Origin: Adineta vaga
Taxonomy: Eukaryota > Rotifera
Reading direction: 5' to 3'
Length of the DNA: 64,000 nt
NCBI GenBank assembly: GCA_021613535.1
Contig: CP075494.1
Span: 9,300,001-9,364,000, forward strand
Below are positions 50,856 through 62,169 of this stretch, piece by piece. Both the position numbers and the translations under genes were made by a program. The notes beneath the pieces were generated by a model. The model worked only from the letters and a program-made list of their open reading frames with translations. It searched no databases and was not told the DNA's origin. Position 1 is the stretch's first letter; every line of letters starts with the position of its first letter.

Positions 50856-50960
50856 ATGACATTTGGTCTCGCTTGCTTTGGAACGATAATCTATCGTTCA
50901 ATGTCAAGAGTTTCTCCGTACGCTAATGATATGATAAAATCAAATGATTCGATGGATTAA
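50856..50960 (+). CDS. Tiny single-helix membrane protein, first gene of a possible operon
   Basis: A 34-residue frame from MTFGLACFGTIIYRSMSR to KSNDSMD, in effect one membrane helix plus a polar tail. The frame stays open upstream to 50787 and includes WNTNLIFFI, which would extend the helix, so a first exon may be missing. The stop is 18 bases before an acceptor-like TCCTTTAG (50971-50978), and the next start codon is only 62 bases away. Size and layout recall small mitochondrial or ER membrane subunits, but I recognise no family. The evidence is position and hydrophobicity only. Confidence 0.35.
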   Translation: MTFGLACFGTIIYRSMSRVSPYANDMIKSNDSMD

Positions 50961-51021
50961 GATCGCTTGTTCCTTTAGATCAATATCTCAAATCGAGAAA
51001 AGACCACTGAAGTCAATTAAA

Positions 51022-52363
51022 ATGAATAAACCATCGGCAATTATACCTGCGACCGATAAACATACAGCTAGTGTAAATTCTTTTGAAAACCAAACAGTCA
51101 ATAATCTATTGAAGAATATTTTTAGCTGATCTTCTTGCACGGACTCGGTGATGTTGGGTAAGAAAATAGTGAGCTTTCTCGATATTGCAGTTGAATGTAT
51201 CTTCAGACTGTTGAAGAATAACGATTCAGTATCATACGTATGATTTTTATGTTTATAGAGAAAGTTGGCTTGAAGCCTTTCACATGTACAATATTCCCAA
51301 AGCTGCTCGGCATGTTAAGTTTATTTTTCCAACAGCGTAAGTCATGAATAGATCTGATAATTATATTCATATAACCTTTTTACTTTGTCAATAGTCCAAT
51401 TCGAAAGATTACATTAAATAATGGAATGCCAATGACTGGTTGTAAGTTAATATTAGTAGATACAAATCTTTTTCAATTGTGTTCATATATTGATCAAGGG
51501 TTTGATGCATTTGGTTTGAATCGTAGTGTACAAGAAGATCAAGATGGAATATTGGAAGCATCAAAATATTGTATATATACTTCATCTTTATTTAGTTTTC
51601 TTTATCATCTCAATTTTATTTTCATAGTGAACGATCTTGTAGAAGACGAAATGAAAAATGGAATTTCGTCAGAACGAATTGTATGTCAATAATGATTCAT
51701 GACAATTAACGTTCACTTCTTTAATTCATAGATAATCGGTGGTTTTTCACAGTAGGATTTCGACTGAATTCTACATATTTTTCTAATGACAATATCAATT
51801 TTGTAGAGGAGGTGCAGCTACACTTCATACTGGTAGGAAACATATATTCTAATTATTTTTCTTATTCCTTTATTGTCTCTTGTTTTAGCATTAACAACTT
51901 CTCATCTGTTAGCTGGTGTTTTAGCTCTATCAACATGGCTTCCATTATCGAAAACATTTCCGGATGTTCGTCTTTTGTCCTTGATTATTTTCTTGTAAGA
52001 GATTCTTTCTTTTTGAAGGCTCTTGTAGCTGGTGATAAAAAGCGAAATGTACCCATTCTTCAATGTCATGGTTAGTATAAGAATATCTCTTACATGCAAA
52101 TTATTCTTGTTTTAAAATAGGCAACCGTGATCCAGTAGTAGAAATACAATGGGGTCGTATGACTGAAGAACTTTTTAAATCGATGGGATTTAAACAATAC
52201 GTTTTCAAAGAATATCCTGGAATGGTTCATTCATCTAGTGATGAAGTAACTATCACTAATTGATCATAATTCTGTTCTGAAATAAGTGTATTCTATTTAG
52301 GAAATTCGAGATATTGTTGAATTCATTCGAAAACATTTACCAAAGACAGACGATAAACTTTAA
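51022..52363 (+). CDS. Acyl-protein thioesterase (alpha/beta hydrolase), copy 1
   Basis: Cytosolic serine hydrolase related to LYPLA1/2, which removes palmitate from proteins. The start MNKPSAIIPATDKHTAS splices to LIFLHGLGDVG (oxyanion HG motif). Later exons read SWLEAFHMYNIPKAARHVKF, PIRKITLNNGMPMTG, and the nucleophile elbow GGFSQGGAA formed across an intron. TSHLLAGVLALSTWLPLSKT, HGNRDPVVEIQWG (catalytic Asp) and YPGMVHSSSDE (catalytic His) follow. About nine short introns. All triad residues are present, so it should be active. An acceptor-like TTTAG ends at 50978, ahead of the start. Copy 2 follows after only 106 bases. Confidence 0.88.
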
Positions 52364-52469
52364 ACTTGTGTTGTTTCTATTAAATTCATTTTTTATAATA
52401 GAAGAAAATTTACAACTTGTTTTGACATTACAAAATCGTTTTAGATCAACGGAAGATTAGAGTTATATA

Positions 52470-53833
52470 ATGAGTAAAGCACCTGCTGTTATTCCTGCAG
52501 CTGTGAAACAAACAGCTAGCGTAAGATTTTCTTCTTAGATGTGTATTTTATTTATTCATATGTGAATTTTTCTTTCTTATCATTTAGTTAATCTTTTTAC
52601 ATGGTCTCGGCGATGTTGGGTAAGTCGATAACAGTTCAGATTAGACGAAAGTACAACTTAACTAGACTTTCTCAAAAATACAATCGAAATAGAATATAAC
52701 TTTTCTCGTTCGATTTACTTTAGAACAAGTTGGCTTGAAGCATTTAACATGTATCGAATTTCAAAAGCAGCTCCACATGTTAAATTTATATTTCCTAATG
52801 CGTAAGTTGAGGAACAATTCTATTTTGACATAATTCTCTGTCTCTTTCATAGTCCAATTCAAAGAGTTACATTAAATATGGGAATGCCAATGCCTACTTG
52901 TAAGTTCTTTTAATAATTTCCTTACTTTTATCTATACATCAATTCTTTCTATGATATTAGGGTTTGATATAACTGGTCTCGATCAAAGTGCCAAAGAAGA
53001 TCAAGAAGGCATCGAAAAATCATCTAAACTTTGTAATAAATTGCATTGATAAATATTAATTTTATCTGATTGTTTTCACTTTTAGTAAAAGATCTCGTGG
53101 AAGAAGAAATCAAAAATGGTATTGCACCAGAACATGTCGTAAGTGACTATACTTAACTCAATTCTCTTTGTTAATATTGACTTCTTTCTTCTTAGATTGT
53201 TGGTGGCTTTTCAATGTGAGTTTATATTTAAGTACGTCTTCTACTTTCAACAAGAATATTGTTTGTGTTTCCAGGGGTGGCGCTGTCGCTCTTCATGCAG
53301 GTATATACAAATCTAGTTTCATGATTATTAAATATCTTGTTTCTCTAGCATTAACATCACCTCATACACTTGGTGGTGTTCTGGCTTTATCAACATGGCT
53401 TCCATTATCACCAACATTTCCTCAAGTATATATATATATCTGTGGTATTATAAATAAATAAAATAAACTTGTTTGCGTCTCCTAGGCACTTGTATCCGGT
53501 GATAAAAAGATGAACTTACCAATTCTTCAATGTCATGGTATGAATGAAACTAAATGAACAAAACATTACTCGAGTTTGTTGTTCTGTATAGGTGATAGTG
53601 ATCCAATGGTTCAATTACGATGGGCTCGTAAGACAGAAGAAGTAATTAAAGCTATGGGTTTCAAACAATATACATTTAAAGAATATCGAAATATGGGTCA
53701 TTCATCATGTGATCAGGTAGAAAAAAGAATTCTTTTATTATGAAAATCATTTTTCGTATGTCTATGTATTCTAATTTAGGAAATGGACGATGTAAGTTCA
53801 TTTATTGTCAAAAACTTACCAAAAACCGGTTGA
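52470..53833 (+). CDS. Acyl-protein thioesterase (alpha/beta hydrolase), copy 2
   Basis: Tandem duplicate of the preceding gene, with introns in matching places. MSKAPAVIPAAVKQTAS precedes LIFLHGLGDVG, then SWLEAFNMYRISKAAPHVKF, PIQRVTLNMGMPMPTW and FDITGLDQSAKEDQEGIEKS. The elbow is GGFSMGGAVALH, so Met replaces the Gln seen after the catalytic Ser in copy 1. The Asp (HGDSDPMVQLRW) and His (NMGHSSCDQ) are kept. It ends KNLPKTG then TGA. It is complete and probably active; the changed elbow residue may alter acyl-chain preference (inference). A TTTTAG acceptor-like site ends at 52444, 26 bases before the start, in the very short gap after copy 1. Confidence 0.88.
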
Positions 53834-54074
53834 CTAATAAACTCTGAACTCTAAAGATTATTATTCGCATTTGCTTATTCTTGATTCATGTGTATGTCCT
53901 TCCATCTTGTCATTTAACTCATATAGAAAAAACTAACACATCTTACCATTCAAACATATTTATTGTACTAAATACTTTATTTATCTTTCTACATGGCTTT
54001 ATTCACAATAAGCACTACAATTGATAGATATTTCTAAAACAAACTATAGAATTTTAAATCTGACTACGAAACAT

Positions 54075-56366
54075 TCATTTATGTGTTGATTCTTGTTCGA
54101 ATATTTCTTTCCATTTTGGTGGCATTACATCGAGTAATTCTTGATAAAATGTTTGCATTCGTGAACGTACTAATGATCCACGAGAATATCCACTAATTTG
54201 TGTAACAAAATTACCTAAATTAACTTGATTTGTTTCATCTATACTTGCTAAAATATCATTCGCCATTCTTTGTACATTTTGTCGTGCATTTTCAGTTTTT
54301 AATAATGTATCATCCGTATTCGATAGATTCAAATTATATGCATTGGCAAATTCTTGTAGATTTTTCAATTTACGTGCTAAAATAACATGAGATTTATTTC
54401 GATGTTTTAATAGTTGGTGATGTTGATTTGTTTCATTATCTGATTTGACCTCTTCTTCATTGGTACCAGTAGGTAATGATGATGGATTTGTACCAGCCAT
54501 TGCTTTCCACATATCGACAAGACCGTTCACATCACGATGTTGCATTGTTTTATTTTGACCACGAACAATACGAACATCATCATGCCAAAATTGTGCTTGA
54601 AGAAAAAATTCCATAGATTACAAAGAAAAAAAATCAATAAATTTAATTCTACCGATTTCATCATCACGAACAATGGGAACTACTTCTTTAATACGTAAGA
54701 TGATCATTGATACAACTAAATAATAAATTATTCAAACGTATACGATAGTCTTTCACAACAATAAATTTTGACTTACCAATAATACAGATAATATTAGTTA
54801 TAGTTAGTATAAACGAACAAACTCCTAGTAAACCTGTTTCTGTCGCCATATAACATGAATAAATTGGCTTATAATCATTACCAACGAATTTCGTACAATT
54901 TTTCGCAACAGCCGTCAATGCATCGATTTTTTCATGGGGTTCAAACATTGTTGTTTGTTTTCCAATCTCTGGTATTAATGCTGATAAAAATGCATAACTA
55001 GAAAGAAGACCAGCATTCACAGCTGGTGGAAGAAGACTAGCACTAATGGCAACACCAACCTAAACATAGAATTCATTTATTTCTTTTTCTTTTTAAATAT
55101 TTATTAATAGTCATACAAGACTTCCAATATTTCCACCCAATACACTCAAAGCTGCTCCTGCTCCAGAAGGTAATGCAACGAGAGCTCCAGCCCATAAACG
55201 ACGAATATCACCTCTATATTAAAATAACATATTATAATCAAGAAAATCTTCCGTCAATGCTTTATTCAGATTGTACCTTGAACGCATTTCATGTGTTGGA
55301 AAAGAATTTGACGAACCCCATTTTGTTTCTGACCATGTCGTACATAGTCCGGCAATAAATCCGGTTAATATCGCGACAAATAATCCAATAGCTTCTGTTT
55401 TTAATCCAACTTTCCACAAACGTGAATCACCAATACATAAACCAAACACAATACCTAATATTGGTCCCTATCAAATTCGAATTTTTGTTCACTTAATTTC
55501 ATCTTAAAACTTCTATCATTATCTTACCATTAATGGAGATACTAACATTGAAGCAACAAGAATTCTTAAAATGAAAAAAATAAACAAATGTTATTATGTC
55601 AGTTGAAAACAAATCATTTTACACCGGATTATCTTCTAGTAAACCTAATAAGGCAATAAATGATGCCAATATTGTTAATAGAAGAAAATCGAATGAAAAT
55701 AAAGTTTGTCCACGTATCGCATTTACTACTTGTAAAACTGTTAGTCGTGCACGGATACTTCGTTTAAAATCACTTTGCTTTGTTCCTAATCGTTTATGTA
55801 ATTCTTGATCATCACTGGCCAATGGTTGAGATTCAGTTGCATTCTCAATTTCTTTTCCTGGATCACTTATATCGACAATAGTTGGCGTTATTGATGTAAG
55901 ATTATGAATTCCAAGTGCACAAGAAAGAGGAAGAATGAATACTTTTGAACCTTGACGAATACCTATTTCAGCTAGACGTAATTCTTCAAGAATGAAATCT
56001 GAATGTTGACCTAATTCAGCAAAACATGTAATAAAAAAATGTTGACGATCTTCAGAAAGAATCTATTAAAGAAAGAAAGAAAGAAAGAAGAGTATTGTAT
56101 CAAACAATTTAAAATATTCATTGTACCCAAATAGCATCGATGAGATTTAATTTTGTACTCAAATGAAAACGAAAACGTGATGTTAATGAAGAACCACATC
56201 CTGTACAAGGAAATTCTTTTGAATGTTCGATTTCAGGTGTTGTAGTCGTTATTTTGATTGGTAAATCAGTTGGATCTTTAACAACTTGTGCAGTATCAAG
56301 AGATTGTTGTTGTTCTGTATTTAAATCATTTGGAATAATAATTATTAAAATACCTTGACCAGCCAT
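54075..56366 (-). CDS. DUF389 multi-pass membrane protein
   Basis: The start at 56364-56366 gives MAGQGILIIIIPNDLNTEQQ. A cytosolic region of about 200 residues follows, with a CTGCGS Cys cluster. A block of hydrophobic helices then carries the DUF389 core: SFDFLLLTILASFIALLGLL, DNPVILVASMLVSPLMGPIL, GIVFGLCIGD, GLFVAILTGFIAGL, WAGALVALPSGAGAALSVLG and GVAISASLLPPAVNAGLLSS. The C-terminus is a soluble helical region with KLKNLQEFANAYNLN. DUF389 proteins are common in bacteria and of unknown function; they are suspected transporters. Short spliceosomal introns show the gene is native to this genome now. An anciently inherited animal copy and a bacterial transfer are both possible. Confidence 0.85.
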
Positions 56367-57075
56367 CGATTATCAATCAATACAGTACCGTTTGCTCAAT
56401 GCTTCTATTCTACACTAGAAGAAATGAAATGGTTGTCATGGTATGTACATGTCTGATTACGTGTTTAAGAGTCTGGAACAAAGAAGAAAAAAAGAAACAT
56501 TACAATCATTTTTCAGTTGATGATGTGATGTTTATTCTTTTGAATAACCATCCACGTGGTTATGTAAGTACATCGACTTTATATGTCTATCAATTCATAG
56601 TAGACTTACTGAGTTCTCATACCAAAAAAATAAAATATAGAGTACATGTTTATTCGAATTATGGTTGCAAAATATGACTTACAATACTAATCGAACTACA
56701 CAGCAAAACTATTTTTCTTTTATCTTGAATGAAATTCCAAATCTTTATCTACTATGAAGTCTATATTGTTTTTCGAATTATTAACTATGGTCGAAGCTAA
56801 ATTGAATAGTCTAATTTACAATATACTAACACTCACACTAATTCACATATAATTTTAGTCGTAAAATTGTATAAACCCATTATTACTGACTTTTAAATTT
56901 ATTGGTACGAAATGTACTTTTAATATATTAAATACAAAGATATTTTCATAATTCTCAATAGTCAAGTAATTATAGTAGTAAAATTCTAAATTTGTTATAT
57001 TCATAAAAGAGGAATTAAAGAAAGAGTTATTCTTTATTCGTGTATGCATCTTGTTCATGCATATTATTTTATTAA
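56367..57075. other. Intergenic, no gene seen
   Basis: 700 bases between two minus-strand genes. The frames at 56399-56677 (+) and 56855-57058 (-) are low-complexity without similarity and are left out. Confidence 0.45.
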
Positions 57076-58131
57076 TTAGATGTGTCGGTGTGTTTTTGAT
57101 CGACGTGTCACTGTCAATACAATGGGAGCGATCATATTTCGTTGTCGATGATGTCGGTTACAGATTGTTCCAAATATAGTAGCTAAACAAATGAATGGAT
57201 AGATAATAAAAATGAAATAATTCAAAAATTCGAAATATGGTTCAAGATGTTCAACAGTATCATCATGTAAACCACAAAATTGAGCAAGTTCTAAGACCAT
57301 CATTGGTAAATTGAAAGCAAGATAAACCAAAGATATTGATAGAAGAATAATAATGATTTTTCGATGTTTATGCCATTGAATTTGTCGATGAAGTCGAACA
57401 TGATTATGGTAAATAACACGAATAATTAATGATATACTAAATATTGCTACAAGAAGTGTAGCTAATATATCATTGATTAGAGTGTCGTACAAGATTAAAA
57501 TTTTATTTTTATATAAACATGATGATGAACACCAGAATTCATCAAAATCATAATGATTTTCACAGGGTGGAAAGGCCATAACTATCAGATAATACAATGG
57601 ACAGTAGATAAGAATTAATGTGATAGGTAAATAATGGACGAAGAATCGTTTTCTTCGATTTGATATCCATTGATCGTGAAAGATAAAGATATGTCTTTCG
57701 AGTGACGCCCAAGCCATAAGAATTGTCATTGTGTCTGCATAACCATCACCAACAAACCACCAGAGTTGACATGTTGCTGGTACTTGTGGCCAAACATAAC
57801 CTAATCGAAGATAATTCAAATACATCGGCAGATGTATGAGTAAGAAAATCAATCCAGCAATAATTTGAATGATAATTATACGATGATTTAATGAACGACG
57901 ATACTTTTGTTTACTAAATATGATACCAAGAATAAATAAAGAACATAGAATAGATGCAGTTGTTGGAATAAGAAGGATCCAAAAACGAAGAGTTGGTGAT
58001 ATAGCTAACTCTTCATCGGAATCATCGTGATCATCATGATCAGTTGATGAATTCATCAATGTGTTATTGCGGAGATAGTCACATCCATAACTAACAAAGA
58101 AATGACGTTCTATCGAAGGTTTTAAAAACAA
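57076..58131 (-). CDS. Rhodopsin-like GPCR of a rotifer-expanded type
   Basis: Intact single-exon receptor of 351 residues. The extracellular N-terminus has Asn sites (NNTLMNSSTDHD) and an acidic stretch. TM1 reads FWILLIPTTASILCSLFILG; TM2 follows after RRSLNHRIIIIQIIAG. A Cys before TM3 (ATCQLWWFVGDGYADTMTIL) can pair with the loop-2 Cys (PPCENHYDF). The DRY position reads ASLERHIFIFH. TM6 follows WHKHRKIIIILLSISLVYL and TM7 carries YPFICLATIFG in place of NPxxY. The tail is short and basic. It acts in the plasma membrane; ligand and G protein cannot be read from the sequence. Closest match in the window is the broken copy at 7603-8334. Single-exon structure is unlike most neighbours and is common in retro-expanded receptor families. 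Confidence 0.88.
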   Translation of the reverse strand: MFLKPSIERHFFVSYGCDYLRNNTLMNSSTDHDDHDDSDEELAISPTLRFWILLIPTTASILCSLFILGIIFSKQKYRRSLNHRIIIIQIIAGLIFLLIHLPMYLNYLRLGYVWPQVPATCQLWWFVGDGYADTMTILMAWASLERHIFIFHDQWISNRRKRFFVHYLPITLILIYCPLYYLIVMAFPPCENHYDFDEFWCSSSCLYKNKILILYDTLINDILATLLVAIFSISLIIRVIYHNHVRLHRQIQWHKHRKIIIILLSISLVYLAFNLPMMVLELAQFCGLHDDTVEHLEPYFEFLNYFIFIIYPFICLATIFGTICNRHHRQRNMIAPIVLTVTRRSKTHRHI

Positions 58132-58782
58132 GACAATTTCTGAGGATATAAATAGGTGAAATGACTTTTGAGATTAATTGCTCGTTTCTGTGTTTGAAGA
58201 GTCTTTTAAGTATAAATAATTATTTATTGTTCTGCATTTGAAATCTGACAAAGTTTCTGAGAAAAATACTAAAACTAATTTTTATTTTTATAAAGAAAAA
58301 GGCCAAAATCAAAAATAATCTTTATTGTTTAAATAATCAGACACCTGTGTACTGTTATCATTATACATTGCGAAGGGTCAAATGTACTGGAATAAAATGT
58401 TCTTATTTTATATTCAAGAGGTCTGTTTATATATATATTCCGTTAAGAAAATTAGATCAGATCGTGTATCGTTTCGCACAATCAAACTCGTACATGTTTA
58501 AATAAGTGTTAGTACTTCATCGTCGAAATATTCATACCAATGAGTTCATGAGTAACAAGGACAGTACACAGATTTAGTTCCATGAAAAAAATCCGATTAA
58601 TTCGTTATTTTACGATGGAAAAAAGCGAAAAAATATGATCTATTTCAAATGTATATGTAAATAGACTTCCACAAGACAAAAGAGAAAAAAAAGGAAACGA
58701 TTGTATTCCGAATAAAAGATAGAGTAAACACATGAATTCATTGCTTGACAAGAAAAGAAATGAATACCAATTGTTCTGATTA
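58132..58782. other. Intergenic, no gene seen
   Basis: AT-rich gap upstream of the receptor and downstream of the calcium sensor. The minus-strand frame at 58605-58799 is Phe/Ser-rich noise. Confidence 0.45.
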
Positions 58783-60197
58783 TCATCGATCAGGTTCACT
58801 TGTATCGGCAGTTAACATTTGATATAGAACTCGATCAGACATACAACCACGAATGAATTCTTCTTCTGTAATTACTCTATAAAAATACGAAGAAATATTT
58901 CTATTGATTTCATCATATTAATACTCACCCATTATTATCTTCATCCTATTCATAGAGCAGAAAATTTAATTACTTTTAATGACAAAATGAGATATAGAAA
59001 TCTTACCATAATAGCAAAGATTTGTGCTGTTCGACTTTCCGGTGTATCATTTGGATCACGACCTGACATGGCACCGTTCGATGCACCTTTTATAACACCA
59101 GCACCGAGTAAATCATAGATTGACTAAACAGAAAACAGAGCATTGATGTTCTTCTTCTTCTTCTTCTTCTTCAATTCGAATTCTTTCAACATACTTCAAT
59201 AATTCGAAGCATTTCTTGTCGATCAACACTGCCATTCGAATCAATATCATACATTTTGAAAGCCCATTTCAATTTTTTCTCAGGATTACCTTTCGCTGTG
59301 ATATTGATTGCCATTAGAAATTCTCTATAAAACAGTTTAATATTCACAAGAAACATAAAAACAATTTTCTTTACTTGAAATCAATTTTCCCGGAATTATC
59401 AGCATCAAATGTACGAAATATATGCGTACAAAATGCTTCTGCTTGTCCATTAGGAAAAAATTGTCGATAAACTTGAATGAATTTCTTTTTAGTTAATTCA
59501 CCAGTTGGACAATCAAGCTACAAGATAGCAATGCGATCTTTTTTTTCTCAACAAATAAAATCATTACGAACAATTTATTCTATATTTAGAATTCTGACAC
59601 GATGTTTCCTGAAGTTTATTACAATATTAATAAGTTTATATGAACTATAATTACATAAACGGGTTCTCATAGATTAAAATCCTTCCTTAGATGAAATAAC
59701 AAACTAAACAAAAAATGGCTTCTAAAAATACCTAAAAGGATGTTTACACACAGAGTTTTTCTTCCTCTTTCTCTCTCTTTTAATATTATTTAACGATTAC
59801 TAGCTCGAATCTAGTCAGTGTATTCACCCGAGAAAGATATGATTATAAATTTGAATAAATCTCTCGTTGTTTACTCAAATGAAAAGAAGAAATGTTAATC
59901 AAGTGATATAACGTCAGTTGTTTTGCGTGTTCTTTCATTGAAAAGAGACGAAGAAAAAAGAATGTACTAGGTAGTTCAAACATAAACCAACTTCCATTGT
60001 TAGTTTTTCGAGAAAAAGAAAAAATCTTTTGATCGTATATCTGACGCTTTAGATGATTAGAATATAATAGACTTCGGTGTACTTACGATAAAACCTTCAT
60101 ACCAATCGGTAATTTGTTCTCGAGTAAATTCTGTATTTTCTTCAAGAAATTGTAAATCAGCTTTGGAAAGTTTCTTTTTCGATGATGAACAGCCCAT
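58783..60197 (-). CDS. Recoverin/neuronal-calcium-sensor family protein
   Basis: EF-hand calcium sensor of about 190 residues. The N-terminus [20 protein letters not shown] has Gly at position 2 for myristoylation and Cys/basic residues for membrane attachment. EF1 is degenerate ([20 protein letters not shown]), as in all recoverins. EF2 ([13 protein letters not shown]), EF3 ([13 protein letters not shown]) and EF4 (DEDNNGVITEEEF) have complete ligands. Five or six exons, with one long intron (59522-60086) splitting just after the first helix, in contrast to the short introns elsewhere. The protein ends TADTSEPDR. The MGCSSS start differs from NCS-1 (MGKSNS) and hippocalcin, so I assign only the family. 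Confidence 0.9.
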
Positions 60198-60400
60198 TAT
60201 GTTTTAGTTGTAGAAGAATATATCGAAAACATGATTAGTAATTAAACTTTTTTGGAAGATTTTCAAAACTAAATATCAATTTGAAAGTAACTAATCGACA
60301 GTTAGCTTGTAGTTCGTCGGTTTATTGATGTATGTTCTAATGATTTTCTCTCTTTGACGTTTTCTTCTTTTTTTTTTGTTACAAATAGCGAAAAAAAATG

Positions 60401-60442
60401 CGAGAGAGAGAAACAGAGAGAGAGAGAGAGATAGAGAGAGAG
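60401..60442 (+). repeat. (GA)n microsatellite
   Basis: GAGAGAGAAACAGAGAGAGA and continuing, interrupted by single A/T changes. Confidence 0.85.
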
Positions 60443-60551
60443 AATAACTATCTAGCCGAAACAATATGGAGCTCGTAACAGACGGGTGAGTGAATTTTTC
60501 TCAATAACATTGCTAATTCAATTGGCAAACACATATATTACCCGTTGTCGT

Positions 60552-60577
60552 CATCATCATCATCATCATCATCATCC
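60552..60577 (+). repeat. (CAT)n microsatellite
   Basis: Eight or so uninterrupted CAT units in the promoter side of the calcium-sensor gene. Confidence 0.85.
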
Positions 60578-60971
60578 GTTCAGTTTCTATTGCTTTTTCT
60601 TTTTAATCATAACATAAGCGAACGACAATTTATCAACGATCTTAACGATGAAAATACGACACATACTTGATAGAATTAGCAAAGTTTAGTTCGATTTTGT
60701 CAAGAAAGATTATTGATAAAACTGATTGGCGTGCTTTTTTTTTATTGAAATTATCAAAGTTAGGATGACACTGACAAAACGAAAGAATTGAGTCAACTAT
60801 TTCTGATTTATTTTTAAAACTATGTAGTTATATGAAACAAGATTCACTACATTGTCTTATACCAGATGGTTCCACATCATTAAAAACATTTGTTATTTCA
60901 TGTTACCAACACTATCGAACAAGAATGAATGTAGATTAAGTCCTTTTCTTTTAATTTTGAAAGAATTGCTT

Positions 60972-61865
60972 CTATGATCGTTTTTTATCGAAAATATATT
61001 GAGCCCAATTCGCATTACAAGGTGTTTGAGGTTCATGCCATTTGACTGGAATGATGTTGTTGAGTGATGAAAAATGAGGTGTTAAATATTGATCCCATGC
61101 TTGTCGAGTTTCTATTAAATCATTTACATTCTGATGAGCTCGGAGAAAATCATGAGCATCGGAATTTATTGATTCATAAAATGATCGATCGTTATTATTA
61201 AAAAGACTATTATATAAATCAATATCAGAACCATGTGCTTTTCTTTCGATTTCCTGTTGATATTCATGTAATTTCGTAGTACAAAGATTCTCAACTTGTG
61301 TTAATTCATCTAAAGTTTGACTATTTGGCTGCTGTGGTTGACGATTATTTTTTGATTGTTTTAGATTTTTAATTGTTTGAAGAAGTGCATTGATTTCTCG
61401 AATTTTTTCTTCAAGAGATTTTTCATTTGTTGACTGTTGTTCTTCAATCATATCAATTGAAACTTTCTCTTCTTTTCGTCGACGAAGACGTGCACGTTTA
61501 GCTTTTCGTCGTTGAATTTTCTTTTGAATATTTCTAATCAATTCAGCATCGTAGATGAAATTATTCGATTGTTCAATTTGATTTTTTAATTCTAAAAGAC
61601 GTTCTCGATTGGAATGATTCAATGCATGAACATATTGTTGAAGAAGATGAGCATGTTGAATTAATTTTTGACGATATTCAAATAATGTGACTTGAGTCGA
61701 GGTTAAGTCTTGTTGTTGTTCTTTTTTTCTTTCAAGCCAAATTTTTAACCATTGATGATCAATTTTCGATTGTTCTAATAACTTCAAACCTTCATGAATA
61801 ATTGATTCACGAGTTGGAATAGGTGGTGGAGGATAATTAGGAACGAATGATTGATAAGTTTGCAT
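60972..61865 (-). CDS. PDCD7/U11-59K-like coiled-coil protein
   Basis: Single-exon gene of 297 residues. It opens with a Pro-rich stretch (SFVPNYPPPPIPTRE), then long charged coiled coils (KIDHQWLKIWLERKKEQQQD; a very basic IQKKIQRRKAKRARLRRRKE; LEEKIREINALLQTIKNLKQ). The C-terminus, RQAWDQYLTPHFSSLNNIIP followed by VKWHEPQTPCNANWAQYIF, resembles the conserved end of PDCD7, where W-D-x-Y/F-L and I-P-x-x-W-V-x-P...W recur. PDCD7 is the 59-kDa protein of the U11/U12 di-snRNP of the minor spliceosome. If right, the genome keeps minor-spliceosome parts. The match is by pattern recall; a generic coiled-coil protein is the alternative. Confidence 0.6.
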   Translation of the reverse strand: MQTYQSFVPNYPPPPIPTRESIIHEGLKLLEQSKIDHQWLKIWLERKKEQQQDLTSTQVTLFEYRQKLIQHAHLLQQYVHALNHSNRERLLELKNQIEQSNNFIYDAELIRNIQKKIQRRKAKRARLRRRKEEKVSIDMIEEQQSTNEKSLEEKIREINALLQTIKNLKQSKNNRQPQQPNSQTLDELTQVENLCTTKLHEYQQEIERKAHGSDIDLYNSLFNNNDRSFYESINSDAHDFLRAHQNVNDLIETRQAWDQYLTPHFSSLNNIIPVKWHEPQTPCNANWAQYIFDKKRS

Positions 61866-62169
61866 TTTGAATGATCTGGAATAAGGTAAATGTAAAACAC
61901 AAGATCAAACCATGCTTGAATACTCTTCACATTGTGTTCCGATGAATTAATTCGACTTTTCTCTATATTATCTCAAAAAAATCTCGTTTTTCGCTGATTG
62001 ATTTTCATTTATTGAGAACAATACATTTAACATGACAAAAAAAAGAGAGTAATTGATTGGTACCAAAACGTATTAACATTCAAAATTATTCATTAATAAA
62101 ACAAAAAAATAGATATAGGAATAACCAGAAATGATTACTAATAGCAATTACATGCATCGTAATGTGATC
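61866..62169. other. Short gap between UCKL1 and PDCD7-like gene
   Basis: 300 AT-rich bases, both genes on the minus strand. Nothing else seen. Confidence 0.5.

Larger units (their letters stand above)
60198..60971. other. Intergenic with simple repeats
   Basis: No gene. Holds a GA-rich tract (about 60401-60442) and a CAT run (about 60552-60577). Confidence 0.55.
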
